64,000 nucleotides of DNA from Algivirga pacifica (GTDB lineage: Bacteria; Bacteroidota; Bacteroidia; Cytophagales; Flammeovirgaceae). The position numbers and the translations under genes are program-made. Shown here piece by piece: positions 33,329-41,491 of this stretch. Location: contig NZ_BAABJX010000022.1 in the NCBI RefSeq assembly GCF_039543525.1, forward strand, positions 149,635 to 213,634, written 5' to 3'. The notes beneath the pieces are model-generated. The model had not been told where the DNA came from and did not search any database. It was given only the letters and a program-made list of their open reading frames with translations. Each line of letters starts with the position of its first letter. Position 1 is the first letter of the stretch.

Positions 33329-35095
33329 TTATGGATAACTCACGATTACCTTGGTGGTCCATCGTTTCAAAACCCCTTGAAGATTAAAGGCTTCGATCCA
33401 AACAATATAGGGACCTACGGTGACCAATTGTTGGTTTTGATCTTGTCCGTCCCATCGTAATGTCGCACTACTTCCTGCATTAATATTATTAGCAATGATA
33501 GCGACCTCATATCCCCAGCGGTCAAACACTTTGGCATTGATTGTACTTCCTGTAGGGAGACAAGGAAGCTCTATACGTACATAGTCGTCTATGCCATTGT
33601 TGCCTGGCGTAAATACTGTGGGGTAGGCATGAACACATTCATCAGATGGTGTACTCCTATTTCCTTGTTGAGAATTTGTTTCTCCAGGAGTAGCAAAATC
33701 TATGGTAGCAGCAGCGGAGCGCCAGTTGGAAGGATCATTTTCGCTTTCACGAAAATCAATTCTTTCCAGAGATACCCCTTCCGTATTTTGTAATAATGGA
33801 TAGTGGAAATCGTCTTGATAGGCAAAATGTTGGGCAATGCTGTCTCCTTTTTTAAGAATGACACTCCCCTCTTCATCGTAAAAAGCAGGGAGTGAAAATT
33901 CTATGATCAGACAACTATCAGGAATATTTTGATGGGTATTTCTTAAGGTTTCTTCTGAAGAAGTAAGGATAAAGTAGCTTTTGGGCGCTATAGCAAGAGT
34001 ATGTCTGGGGATTACTACTTCTACCTCTTTATTGTTTACGATACTCCAGCCGGATAATTGAAGGTAGTGCATCGTAGGATTAAAACATTCGATAAAGTCA
34101 ACAGCATCCTTTACGGGATTAAAAAGGATTTCGGATAATAAGATATCCTGAGTATTTGCTTCCAAAGGATTAATCCAGTGAATACTTAAGGTAGTGAACT
34201 CTCCTGAGCAGGTTTGAATATTGTTTAAATGGAGTTGATAGGGTATACTTTGCTTTAGGGGATTTTCAAATGTGATATAAATTATTTGCTGCTCCTGTAT
34301 TATGGAATCAACAGGATGTGCTGAATCGATAGAGAGTGCTGAAGTGATTTGTATAGGCTGGTTGAGTTGTACAGAAAGCGTATTGGGAGTGGTAAGTTGA
34401 ATATCCTGAATTTCGATTGTTTCATCCAATACTCCATGGATACTGTTTTTTGTGCCAGGAGTCCCCCCTATTGCTTCTATGCTACCATTCCAGTTGATAT
34501 CGGTGATACACGCACTGGGATCTATGATTTCTAGAGAAATGCCCCCTTGTTGGAGTTCGGTAGAGAAGTTTTTGGGATTGTAATGAAAGGAAAATACCGT
34601 TTTTTCTCCTCGTTTTAAGGTAAGGGTTGCCCCTGTATTTTTTAATGCATTCCATTTAGAAGGACTTGCGACTTCTCCATACTTACTCCAAAGTGATTGC
34701 TCACTGCTTTTGCATAAGATAAGATAACTTTTGGGAGGAAGGTGGTAAGTCGGTAGAGAAGCTTCTTTCTGATCTATCCACAAGATATATTCACTCAACT
34801 GGATACTTTTCTCTCCTCTATTGTAGAGCTCTAAAAATTCAGCTTCCGGCAATCCTTTGGAAGGAGTGGGATCGAAAAAAATTTCGGAGATAATTAATGA
34901 GCTCTCAAATGTGCTAAGTTGTTCACATCTTGTGAATAACTTATTCACATTATTCACAGCTGAAAAAGAGAGTGAATTAGTTGTGAATATCTTTCTTGAA
35001 TTATTCACATCTATATCCAAAAAGTTATCAACACTATGTGAATAACTTATTATTTTCACTCCAATACAGAATGTTATCAACAGGATTATCCTCAT
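33329..35095 (-). CDS. Secreted lamin-tail-domain protein with gliding-associated C-terminal domain
   Basis: Exported protein of 588 residues. A hydrophobic start (MRIILLITFCIGVKIIS) looks like a signal peptide. Two lamin-tail domains begin at SLIISEIFFDPTPSKG (about 66) and DILLSEILFNPVKDA (about 319). The C-terminal 95 residues (YPTVFTPGNNGIDDYVRI, AKVFDRWGYEVAII, WDGQDQ, YIVWIEAFN) resemble the CHU_C/type B sorting domain of type IX secretion. Ser/Asn-rich spacers separate the domains. The first about 55 codons lie within the DnaA-box cluster and include VNNVNKLFT-type residues imposed by it, so the N-terminal boundary is less certain than the rest. Surface function unknown. Confidence 0.8.
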   Translation of the reverse strand: MRIILLITFCIGVKIISYSHSVDNFLDIDVNNSRKIFTTNSLSFSAVNNVNKLFTRCEQLSTFESSLIISEIFFDPTPSKGLPEAEFLELYNRGEKSIQLSEYILWIDQKEASLPTYHLPPKSYLILCKSSEQSLWSKYGEVASPSKWNALKNTGATLTLKRGEKTVFSFHYNPKNFSTELQQGGISLEIIDPSACITDINWNGSIEAIGGTPGTKNSIHGVLDETIEIQDIQLTTPNTLSVQLNQPIQITSALSIDSAHPVDSIIQEQQIIYITFENPLKQSIPYQLHLNNIQTCSGEFTTLSIHWINPLEANTQDILLSEILFNPVKDAVDFIECFNPTMHYLQLSGWSIVNNKEVEVVIPRHTLAIAPKSYFILTSSEETLRNTHQNIPDSCLIIEFSLPAFYDEEGSVILKKGDSIAQHFAYQDDFHYPLLQNTEGVSLERIDFRESENDPSNWRSAAATIDFATPGETNSQQGNRSTPSDECVHAYPTVFTPGNNGIDDYVRIELPCLPTGSTINAKVFDRWGYEVAIIANNINAGSSATLRWDGQDQNQQLVTVGPYIVWIEAFNLQGVLKRWTTKVIVSYP

Positions 35096-35319
35096 AAATT
35101 CAATAATTTATTCACAATTAACTCCTTTAAAAGCATCTATTTAGACGAAATTGTGGATAAACCTTACTTCATCTTACATAGGTGATGTATTTTGTGAATA
35201 AAATGGGGATACTGTTAACAAGATGTGAATAAAGAAAGATTAAAACCTGTTGAACAAAAAGTTATTCACAATTGAAATGAACAACCTAAATAAAAGTTAT
35301 TCACAGGCATTGTGGATAA
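34919..35319. other. oriC: Probable chromosomal replication origin (oriC): dense DnaA-box cluster
   Basis: Twelve exact TTATNCACA boxes occur on both strands, starting at 34931, 34941, 34950, 35001, 35037, 35108, 35152, 35193, 35224, 35262, 35297 and 35311. At least five one-mismatch boxes are interspersed (34919, 34982, 35025, 35074, 35086). The two strands share the boxes about equally. The stretch is A+T-rich, with runs such as TAAAACC and AACCTAAATAAAAG near 35240-35296 that could serve for unwinding. The flanking genes are divergent, and twelve genes to the left all point away from it. dnaA itself is not present, which is usual in this phylum. Confidence 0.9.
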
Positions 35320-35352
35320 CTTACTTTATTAACCTACTTACTAACATAACCC

Positions 35353-37242
35353 ATGCGTACCCGTATTATCTTGTTCGGAAGGTATTTCCTCTATTGGTAT
35401 ATCATCTTTATTATAGAGCGATTACTATTTGTATTTTACCATTGGGAGCAAACATCACAATATGCAAGCGTAGACATAGTACAAGCAGTACTGATTGGTA
35501 GTAGAATGGATTGGTCTACGACGGGATATATAATGCTATTACCGGCGATTTTATTAGTATTTTCCACCTTAATTCCCAGACTTCCTTTACGTGCTATTTT
35601 TTCATTATATACCTCTGCGTGGTTATTGGTATCAGTGGTGGTCACTTGTATAGATTTGGAGCTATATGAGTATTGGGGATATCGTTTGGATGCTACCCCT
35701 CTCCTGATGTTGAGTGGAGACAATACTCCCTGGGAAGCGATTCCGGAAGGAACGTTATATACGATAGGCCCCATTTTTATAACCTTATTATTATTAGGGT
35801 ATAGTTTATATCATTTGCTCGTTACCCCCTTGATTAAAAAAATCACTGATAGGTATTGGTGGGGCTCGGTAGTGATGTTGTTATTCACCGTGGCTCTTAT
35901 AATACCTATAAGGGGGAGTTTTGATGTGGCTCCTTTTAATATAGGCTTTGTATATTTTCATCAACAGCCTTATCCCAATCATGTAGCGATTAATGCCACA
36001 TGGAATACCATATATTCACTAGCGACCTATAATAGTATACAGTATCCTGAGAATTATCTGGAAAAAGATTTAGCCAAACAGTTATTTCAGGATTTAAAAA
36101 GGGATGAGGGAGAAACAAGAAAAGTTTTACATACGGATAGACCTAATATTATATTAGTGATCTGGGAAAGTTTTAATGCTCAAATTACCGAGGCAGTGGT
36201 CGGCAAAGAAAAAGGAGTTACCCCTAATTTTGATGCCTTGGTGAAGGAAGGGATTTTGTTTACAAAAATGTTTGCAGTAGGTGATCGAACCAATAGAGGA
36301 GTCCCCGGTATCTTAAGTGGCTACCCAGGGCAGCCTCGTACGGCAGTCATTAAACATAACTCTAAGTTAAATCAGATTGATTATTTAAGCAGAGACCTAA
36401 AAGACCTTGGATACTATACCTCTTTTATTTTTGGGAATAATATCAACTTCTCCAATTTCAACTCCTACCTAAGAATTGCAGGCTACGATCAGATTATTCA
36501 CAAAGAACATTTTCCTTCTCATCTGTGGACTACTAAGTGGGGTGTACATGACGAGTATGTTTTTGAGCGAATAAAGAAGGAACTCCTACGAATGAGTGCA
36601 AAAAAGCAGCCTTTCTTTCTGACCACATTGACCATTAGTAGCCATGAACCTTTTGATGTGCCTTTAAAGGATACACCATTTCAGGGAGAGGATAAAACCA
36701 GTAAGTTTTTGAATGCTTATTATTATGCAGATCAGCAAATAGGTGATTTTGTATCTTATTTAAAGCAGCAACCTTATTGGGAAAATACACTTTTGGTCAT
36801 TACAGGAGATCATGGCGCTAAATACCGTAACGATATTCAGTATTATAGTGAGGAGCGCTATCAAGTGCCTATGTTATGGTTGGGAGGAGCCTTGTCAAAA
36901 AAGAATATAGAAATTGATACCTACACTTCGCATATTGATTTTGTGCCTACATTATTGGCACAACTAGATAGTCGTAAATCTTATAAATTTGGGAAGAATA
37001 TCTTCTCATCTGATATGAAAAGTTATGCATTTTATACGTTCAATGATGGGTATGCTTTTCTCTCTGATAGTATAAAGTTGATTTATGATAATGTGGGTAA
37101 GCAATATATTTTAGATAACCCAGAGCTTTCTCAAGAGCAAAAACAACTCCCTCAAGCGATCTTACAGACGATCTACTCAGACTTCAATCAAAGAGGAAAG
37201 CAAACTCGACTATCCTCTTCCTTTACCGAAAATATTCCTTAA
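35353..37242 (+). CDS. LtaS-like alkaline-phosphatase-superfamily membrane protein (sulfatase/phosphotransferase)
   Basis: Membrane enzyme of 629 residues. About five N-terminal hydrophobic segments (about 10-30, 57-75, 82-102, 136-158, 170-190) are followed by a periplasmic catalytic domain (about 255-590). Metal and nucleophile positions of the LtaS type are present: Glu272 in VIWESFNA, Thr313 in DRTNRG, Asp486-His487 in ITGDHGAK, and His431 in ISSHEP. Homologues transfer glycerol-phosphate or phosphoethanolamine; Bacteroidota have no lipoteichoic acid, so the substrate is unknown. The ATG lies 34 bp beyond the last DnaA box. Confidence 0.88.
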   Translation: MRTRIILFGRYFLYWYIIFIIERLLFVFYHWEQTSQYASVDIVQAVLIGSRMDWSTTGYIMLLPAILLVFSTLIPRLPLRAIFSLYTSAWLLVSVVVTCIDLELYEYWGYRLDATPLLMLSGDNTPWEAIPEGTLYTIGPIFITLLLLGYSLYHLLVTPLIKKITDRYWWGSVVMLLFTVALIIPIRGSFDVAPFNIGFVYFHQQPYPNHVAINATWNTIYSLATYNSIQYPENYLEKDLAKQLFQDLKRDEGETRKVLHTDRPNIILVIWESFNAQITEAVVGKEKGVTPNFDALVKEGILFTKMFAVGDRTNRGVPGILSGYPGQPRTAVIKHNSKLNQIDYLSRDLKDLGYYTSFIFGNNINFSNFNSYLRIAGYDQIIHKEHFPSHLWTTKWGVHDEYVFERIKKELLRMSAKKQPFFLTTLTISSHEPFDVPLKDTPFQGEDKTSKFLNAYYYADQQIGDFVSYLKQQPYWENTLLVITGDHGAKYRNDIQYYSEERYQVPMLWLGGALSKKNIEIDTYTSHIDFVPTLLAQLDSRKSYKFGKNIFSSDMKSYAFYTFNDGYAFLSDSIKLIYDNVGKQYILDNPELSQEQKQLPQAILQTIYSDFNQRGKQTRLSSSFTENIP

Positions 37243-37352
37243 GAAGTCAGAATAAATTGTCTTATTCTCCGGGAACCATATAACTTTGCTAATAGTTACT
37301 CTTTGGTGGATTGATTGCTAAGTAAACTTATAATTAAGTACCACTTTCGAAT

Positions 37353-37430
37353 GGAGGAAGGATGAAGGAATATATATACTTAGAGCGTAATTATTAATCT
37401 CTCACCCTTCTTCCTTTATCCTTAAACCGT
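37353..37430. repeat. Inverted purine/pyrimidine heptamer array
   Basis: GGAGGAA-GGATGAA-GGAATAT (37353-37373) faces a pyrimidine-rich CTTCTTCC-TTTATCC-TTAAACC stretch (about 37407-37430). It resembles the arrays at 9515 and 12711. The rest of the 299-bp gap before mnmA shows nothing I can name. Confidence 0.55.
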
Positions 37431-37541
37431 TTGAAAATAGCACTTATCTGTAAGTTTATTTGGTGTTTTAATTCATGAGTAACATCAAAAAATAATTTTA
37501 TTAATGATAAGGGGCCTTTACCCCCTTTAATCTGTAAAGTA

Positions 37542-38744
37542 ATGGCAAAAAGAGTAGTTGTAGGACTATCCGGAGGGGTAGATTCAAGTGTTGCCGCTCA
37601 CCTTTTGATTCAGCAAGGATATGAGGTGATCGGTCTTTTTATGATCAACTGGCATGATGGTAGTGTAACCATCAATGGAGAGTGCCCTTGGATTGACGAC
37701 AGTAATGATGCCCTATTGGTGGCACAGAAACTGGGAATTCCTTTTCAAACCATTGACCTGAGCAAGCAGTATAAGTCACGTATTGTAGACTATATGTTTG
37801 AGGAATATGAGAAAGGCCGTACGCCCAACCCGGATGTACTGTGTAATCGTGAGATTAAGTTTGATGTATTCATGGATGCTGCCATGCAATTGGGAGCAGA
37901 CTATGTCGCTACGGGACACTATTGTCGTAGAGCGGAAACGACAGATGCTGATGGAAACACCGTATATCAGTTAAAGGCAGGGGTAGACGGAAATAAAGAT
38001 CAAAGTTATTTCCTTTGTCAGTTATCTCAGGAGCAATTATCCAAAGCATTATTTCCGATTGGTGAATTGACGAAGCCAGAGGTGAGGGAAATTGCTAAGG
38101 AATTAGATTTGATCACTGCAGAAAAGAAAGACTCTCAAGGATTGTGTTTTATAGGAAAAGTAAAATTGCCTGATTTCCTGAAACAGCAGTTACAACCTAA
38201 GGAAGGAGATATTATAGAGGTACCTGTTGATCTGGAAAAATTACAGGATGTTGATATAGATGCCCTACCATTTACAGAGCGTATTCAGAAACTTAAATTC
38301 CTTACAGCTCCTTATCAGTTTGAGCAAACGGATGGAAAAGTAGTAGGAAGACATCAAGGGGCACATTATTATACGATTGGTCAGCGTAAAGGATTGGGTG
38401 TTGGAGGAACGATTAAGCCTTTGTTTGTCATTGCTACAGATACTCAAGAAAACGTGATTTATACGGGACAAGGAGATGATCACCCAGGTCTAAATCGTAT
38501 AGGGTTATATATCCATAAGGATGAAATTCATTGGACCAGAGAAGATCTGGCAATGGAGGTAGGACAATCAGAAAGGTATGAATGTCGAATCCGTTACAGA
38601 CAGCCTTTGGAATGGGCAACCTTATATATGGAAGAGGATGGACTATACATTATCTTTGACCAACCACAGAAAGGAATTGCTGCAGGACAATTTGCAGCTT
38701 GGTATAAAGATGAGGAGTCGATAGGCTCTGGTGTTATCAGTTAA
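37542..38744 (+). CDS. mnmA: tRNA-specific 2-thiouridylase MnmA
   Basis: Adds sulfur at position 2 of the wobble uridine (s2U34) of tRNA-Lys, -Glu and -Gln. The PP-loop is VGLSGGVDSSVAAH (7-20). The two catalytic cysteines are Cys101 (PNPDVLCNREIKF) and Cys202 (SQGLCFIG). IGQRKGLGVGG and the C-terminal beta-barrel follow. At 400 residues it is about 30 longer than E. coli MnmA; extra residues lie around 218-255. A bidirectional terminator follows immediately. Confidence 0.96.
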   Translation: MAKRVVVGLSGGVDSSVAAHLLIQQGYEVIGLFMINWHDGSVTINGECPWIDDSNDALLVAQKLGIPFQTIDLSKQYKSRIVDYMFEEYEKGRTPNPDVLCNREIKFDVFMDAAMQLGADYVATGHYCRRAETTDADGNTVYQLKAGVDGNKDQSYFLCQLSQEQLSKALFPIGELTKPEVREIAKELDLITAEKKDSQGLCFIGKVKLPDFLKQQLQPKEGDIIEVPVDLEKLQDVDIDALPFTERIQKLKFLTAPYQFEQTDGKVVGRHQGAHYYTIGQRKGLGVGGTIKPLFVIATDTQENVIYTGQGDDHPGLNRIGLYIHKDEIHWTREDLAMEVGQSERYECRIRYRQPLEWATLYMEEDGLYIIFDQPQKGIAAGQFAAWYKDEESIGSGVIS

Positions 38745-38745
38745 T

Positions 38746-38777
38746 AAAAAAGGCTGCAGTTTCCTGCAGCCTTTTTT
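38746..38777. terminator. Bidirectional terminator between mnmA and pruA
   Basis: AAAAAAGGCTGCAG, loop TTTC, CTGCAGCCTTTTTT. A perfect 14-bp stem between converging genes. Confidence 0.95.
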
Positions 38778-38787
38778 TATTATAAGA

Positions 38788-40425
38788 TTATTTATCCATG
38801 AATGGATATTTATAATCTGTAGGAGAAACGAAAGTTTCTTTGATCATTCTTGGAGATACCCAACGCAATAGGTTCAAGATAGAACCCGCTTTATCGTTAG
38901 TACCTGATCCTCTGGCACCACCGAATGGCTGCTGTCCTACTACCGCCCCTGTTGGCTTATCGTTGATGTAGAAGTTACCAGCAGTGTTAACCAATTTTTT
39001 AGTAGCATGCTCAATAGCATAACGGTCAGTCGCGAAGATCGCTCCCGTCAATGCATATGGAGAAGTATTATCTACCAAGTAAATCGCTTTGTCAAATGCT
39101 TCAGTTTCGTAAACATAGATCGTTACAACTGGACCGAAGATCTCTTCTTGCATAGATTCGTACATTGGATCAGTAGTAACGATTACTGTAGGTTCTACAA
39201 AGTATCCTTTTGATTTATCGTAGTTACCACCAGCAATTACTTCACAGTGATCAGAAGCTTTTGCACGATCGATATAACCAGAAATCTTATCAAATGAACG
39301 CTCGTTGATTACCGCAGAGAAGAAGTTACTCATTTCTTCAGGAGAACCCATATAGTTGCTGATGATATCGTCAATATCAGCTTTTAAGTAGCTTTCAACA
39401 TCAGCCCAAATGTTACGAGGGATATAACATCTTGATGCTGCAGAACACTTTTGTCCTTGGAACTCAAATGCACCTCTTGTGATTGCCGTAGCAACGGCTT
39501 TAGCATCAGCAGATTTGTGTGCAAGGATATAATCCTTACCACCTGTCTCACCTACGATGCGAGGGTAAGTTTTATATTTTGTGATGTTCTCACCAATTGT
39601 TTTCCAAAGGTGTTGGAATACTCCAGTAGAGCCAGTGAAGTGTAGTCCAGCGAAATCAGGGTGGTTGAATACCACATCTCCAGCATCAGGACCTTCTGCA
39701 TAAACTAAGTTGATTACACCATCAGGAACACCTGCTTCTCTGAATAAGTCCATCAATACTTTTGCAGAGTAAACTTGATCGTCTGAAGGTTTCCAAACAA
39801 CGGTGTTACCCATCATGGCAGGAGCAGCAGGAAGGTTACCCGCAATTGCTGTAAAGTTGAATGGAGTGATAGCAAAAATAAACCCTTCTAATGGACGGTG
39901 CTCTAGACGGTTCCAGATACCAGCAGAAGATTCAGGTTGCTCAGCGTAGATTTGTGTCATATACTCTACGTTGAAACGCAAGAAATCTACCAACTCACAA
40001 GCAGAGTCAATTTCTGCTTGGTAAACAGTTTTTGATTGCCCCAGCATAGTCGAAGCATTTAGCTTGGCACGGTATGGTCCTGCTGCCAAGTCTGCCGCCT
40101 TAAGGAAAATAGAGGCTCTGTGTTCCCAAGACATTTCAGCCCAAAGTGTTCTTGCTCCCAGTGCAGCATTAACCGCTTGCTCTACGTGTGATTTATCTCC
40201 GTAGTGGTATTTAGCAAGTACGCGTTGGTGATCATGTGGAGATGAGAATTCTCTAAGGTCAGAAGTTCTGATTTCTTCGCTTCCAATGTACATTGGAATG
40301 TCGATTACTTCTGAACGCATTTTTTCAACCATTGCTTGTAGCTCTTCTCTTTCAGGGCTACCCGGTAGATAATTTTTTACCGGCTCGTTCTGTGCCTTTG
40401 GCACATTGAAGATTCCTTTTGGCAT
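38788..40425 (-). CDS. pruA: L-glutamate gamma-semialdehyde dehydrogenase
   Basis: NAD-dependent aldehyde dehydrogenase of 545 residues; oxidises glutamate semialdehyde (from proline or arginine breakdown) to glutamate. The family length and sequence match the type 1 form: FAITPFNFTAIAGNLP, VVWKPSDDQVYSA, the catalytic Glu in VGETGGKDYI and the nucleophile in GQKCSAASRCY. EEIFGPVVTIYVY and QQPFGGARGSGTNDK follow. Proline dehydrogenase is not fused or adjacent. A minus-strand -7 element TACCTTTG lies 78 bp upstream. Confidence 0.95.
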   Translation of the reverse strand: MPKGIFNVPKAQNEPVKNYLPGSPEREELQAMVEKMRSEVIDIPMYIGSEEIRTSDLREFSSPHDHQRVLAKYHYGDKSHVEQAVNAALGARTLWAEMSWEHRASIFLKAADLAAGPYRAKLNASTMLGQSKTVYQAEIDSACELVDFLRFNVEYMTQIYAEQPESSAGIWNRLEHRPLEGFIFAITPFNFTAIAGNLPAAPAMMGNTVVWKPSDDQVYSAKVLMDLFREAGVPDGVINLVYAEGPDAGDVVFNHPDFAGLHFTGSTGVFQHLWKTIGENITKYKTYPRIVGETGGKDYILAHKSADAKAVATAITRGAFEFQGQKCSAASRCYIPRNIWADVESYLKADIDDIISNYMGSPEEMSNFFSAVINERSFDKISGYIDRAKASDHCEVIAGGNYDKSKGYFVEPTVIVTTDPMYESMQEEIFGPVVTIYVYETEAFDKAIYLVDNTSPYALTGAIFATDRYAIEHATKKLVNTAGNFYINDKPTGAVVGQQPFGGARGSGTNDKAGSILNLLRWVSPRMIKETFVSPTDYKYPFMDK

Positions 40426-40502
40426 GAATATGTGTATTTTAATAGATAATAATAGTAGTATGTGAATAGCAGTAAAGGTAGAAAAATTACTACGATTTCC
40501 TG

Positions 40503-40510
40503 CAAAGGTA
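40503..40510 (-). promoter_or_regulatory. -7 promoter element of pruA
   Basis: The minus strand reads TACCTTTG, matching TAnnTTTG. A start about 7 nt downstream leaves a leader of about 70 nt. The -33 TTG is not well kept. Confidence 0.5.
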
Positions 40511-40539
40511 GAAACTATGCTTAAAACCTAAAATGATAA

Positions 40540-40691
40540 AGGTAAGAAGGTATAAGGTAAGAAGTAAAAGGTATAAGGTATAAGGTAAGGGTACCCCTTG
40601 TGGTCACCTCAAAAAACATAACTCAACTCATCGAAGGTGAAACTCAACAAAGCGAAGCTTTACTCAACCAGTGGCGTAAGCCGCCTCAACA
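40540..40691. repeat. Composite repeat: heptamers, palindrome and GTTGAG-linked hairpins (element B)
   Basis: Three families lie end to end. Heptads AGGTAAG/AGGTATA (40540-40589) lead directly into GGGTACCCCTTGTGGTCACC (40589-40608), a diverged GGGCGACC palindrome. Then CTCAAC-linked mini-hairpins follow (40622-40690): TCATCGAAGGTGAAA, AAAGCGAAGCTTTA and CAGTGGCGTAAGCCGC. The last hairpin almost repeats the outermost one of element A at 1936-1950. Confidence 0.8.
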
Positions 40692-40694
40692 AAG

Positions 40695-41480
40695 TTATTC
40701 TGCAATGACAGAAACAGTCACTTGGTTAGAAAGGGCAGTACTGTCTGTTCCTCGGATCAAGAAGCTATAAGTCTGATTGGGACCATTGGGAGAGAGCGTG
40801 TATAGTTCTGAGAATCCTTGTGGAGTTCCTTCTACAGTAATTGTTCTTACATCAATAACTTCTTCGATAAAAGCACTGTCCGGATTGATTTCTTCGGGAT
40901 TAAAGGTACGCTCTAGCAATACCACGCCAATGCTCGATAAGTTTTTATCTCGATCGTCTAAATTACCTTCCAGAGTAAATTCTCCGGCAGGGATGAAAAT
41001 AGTGTCTTCTCCAAAAGGAAAGTTGAATAAAGAGATGGAAGGAGCCTGATTAATTACCTCAAAATCGATGGATTGTGGTATTCCTTGATTCTCTGCGTCA
41101 TCTTCAAAATTAATGGTAAGTTGATAGTTTCCTGAAGCGATTTGATTACTTCCCAAGGCGATTTCCCTAAATATTTTGGTTTGAGCCCCTCCTATAAAGA
41201 AAGTTGTATCAAAAGAAATTAAAGAAGGATACTGAAAGTTATCAGGAGTATCTCCTAAAGGATTTACGGATAAGGTGTAACTATATAAAGCCAGGTCATC
41301 TTGAAAAAAACCAGAAATAATAAGGGCATCAGTAATATCCAGTTCGTCAATAACAGCATTTTCTGTACTGTTATTGACGCGAAAATCTTCTAGCGTTGGA
41401 GGAGTATCATCGTTATACTCACCACATGAAAATAGTAATCCACTGATGATAGCAAGCAAGAAAAAGTATTTGATATTCAT
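40695..41480 (-). CDS. Lipoprotein of unknown function with Ig-like/DUF4625-like character
   Basis: Predicted lipoprotein of 261 residues: LLFSCGEYNDDTPP with lipobox Cys19. The rest is rich in beta-strand-type sequence with two similar modules, about 30-135 (DALIISGFFQDDLALYSYTL) and about 140-260 (GEFTLEGNLDDRDKNLSSIG), suggesting tandem immunoglobulin-like domains. I do not recognise a specific function. It begins 11 bp after batD and is probably in its operon. Confidence 0.65.
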   Translation of the reverse strand: MNIKYFFLLAIISGLLFSCGEYNDDTPPTLEDFRVNNSTENAVIDELDITDALIISGFFQDDLALYSYTLSVNPLGDTPDNFQYPSLISFDTTFFIGGAQTKIFREIALGSNQIASGNYQLTINFEDDAENQGIPQSIDFEVINQAPSISLFNFPFGEDTIFIPAGEFTLEGNLDDRDKNLSSIGVVLLERTFNPEEINPDSAFIEEVIDVRTITVEGTPQGFSELYTLSPNGPNQTYSFLIRGTDSTALSNQVTVSVIAE

Positions 41481-41491
41481 GAATTACCCTC

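Noticed and set aside
33329..35095. Reading the lamin-tail gene as a nuclease or toxin
   Set aside because: The motifs are lamin-tail and C-terminal sorting-type only; no catalytic residues are visible.
37542..38744. The insert in MnmA at about 218-255 as a novel domain
   Set aside because: It is short, lies in a loop and, as far as I recall, similar insertions are usual for Bacteroidota MnmA.
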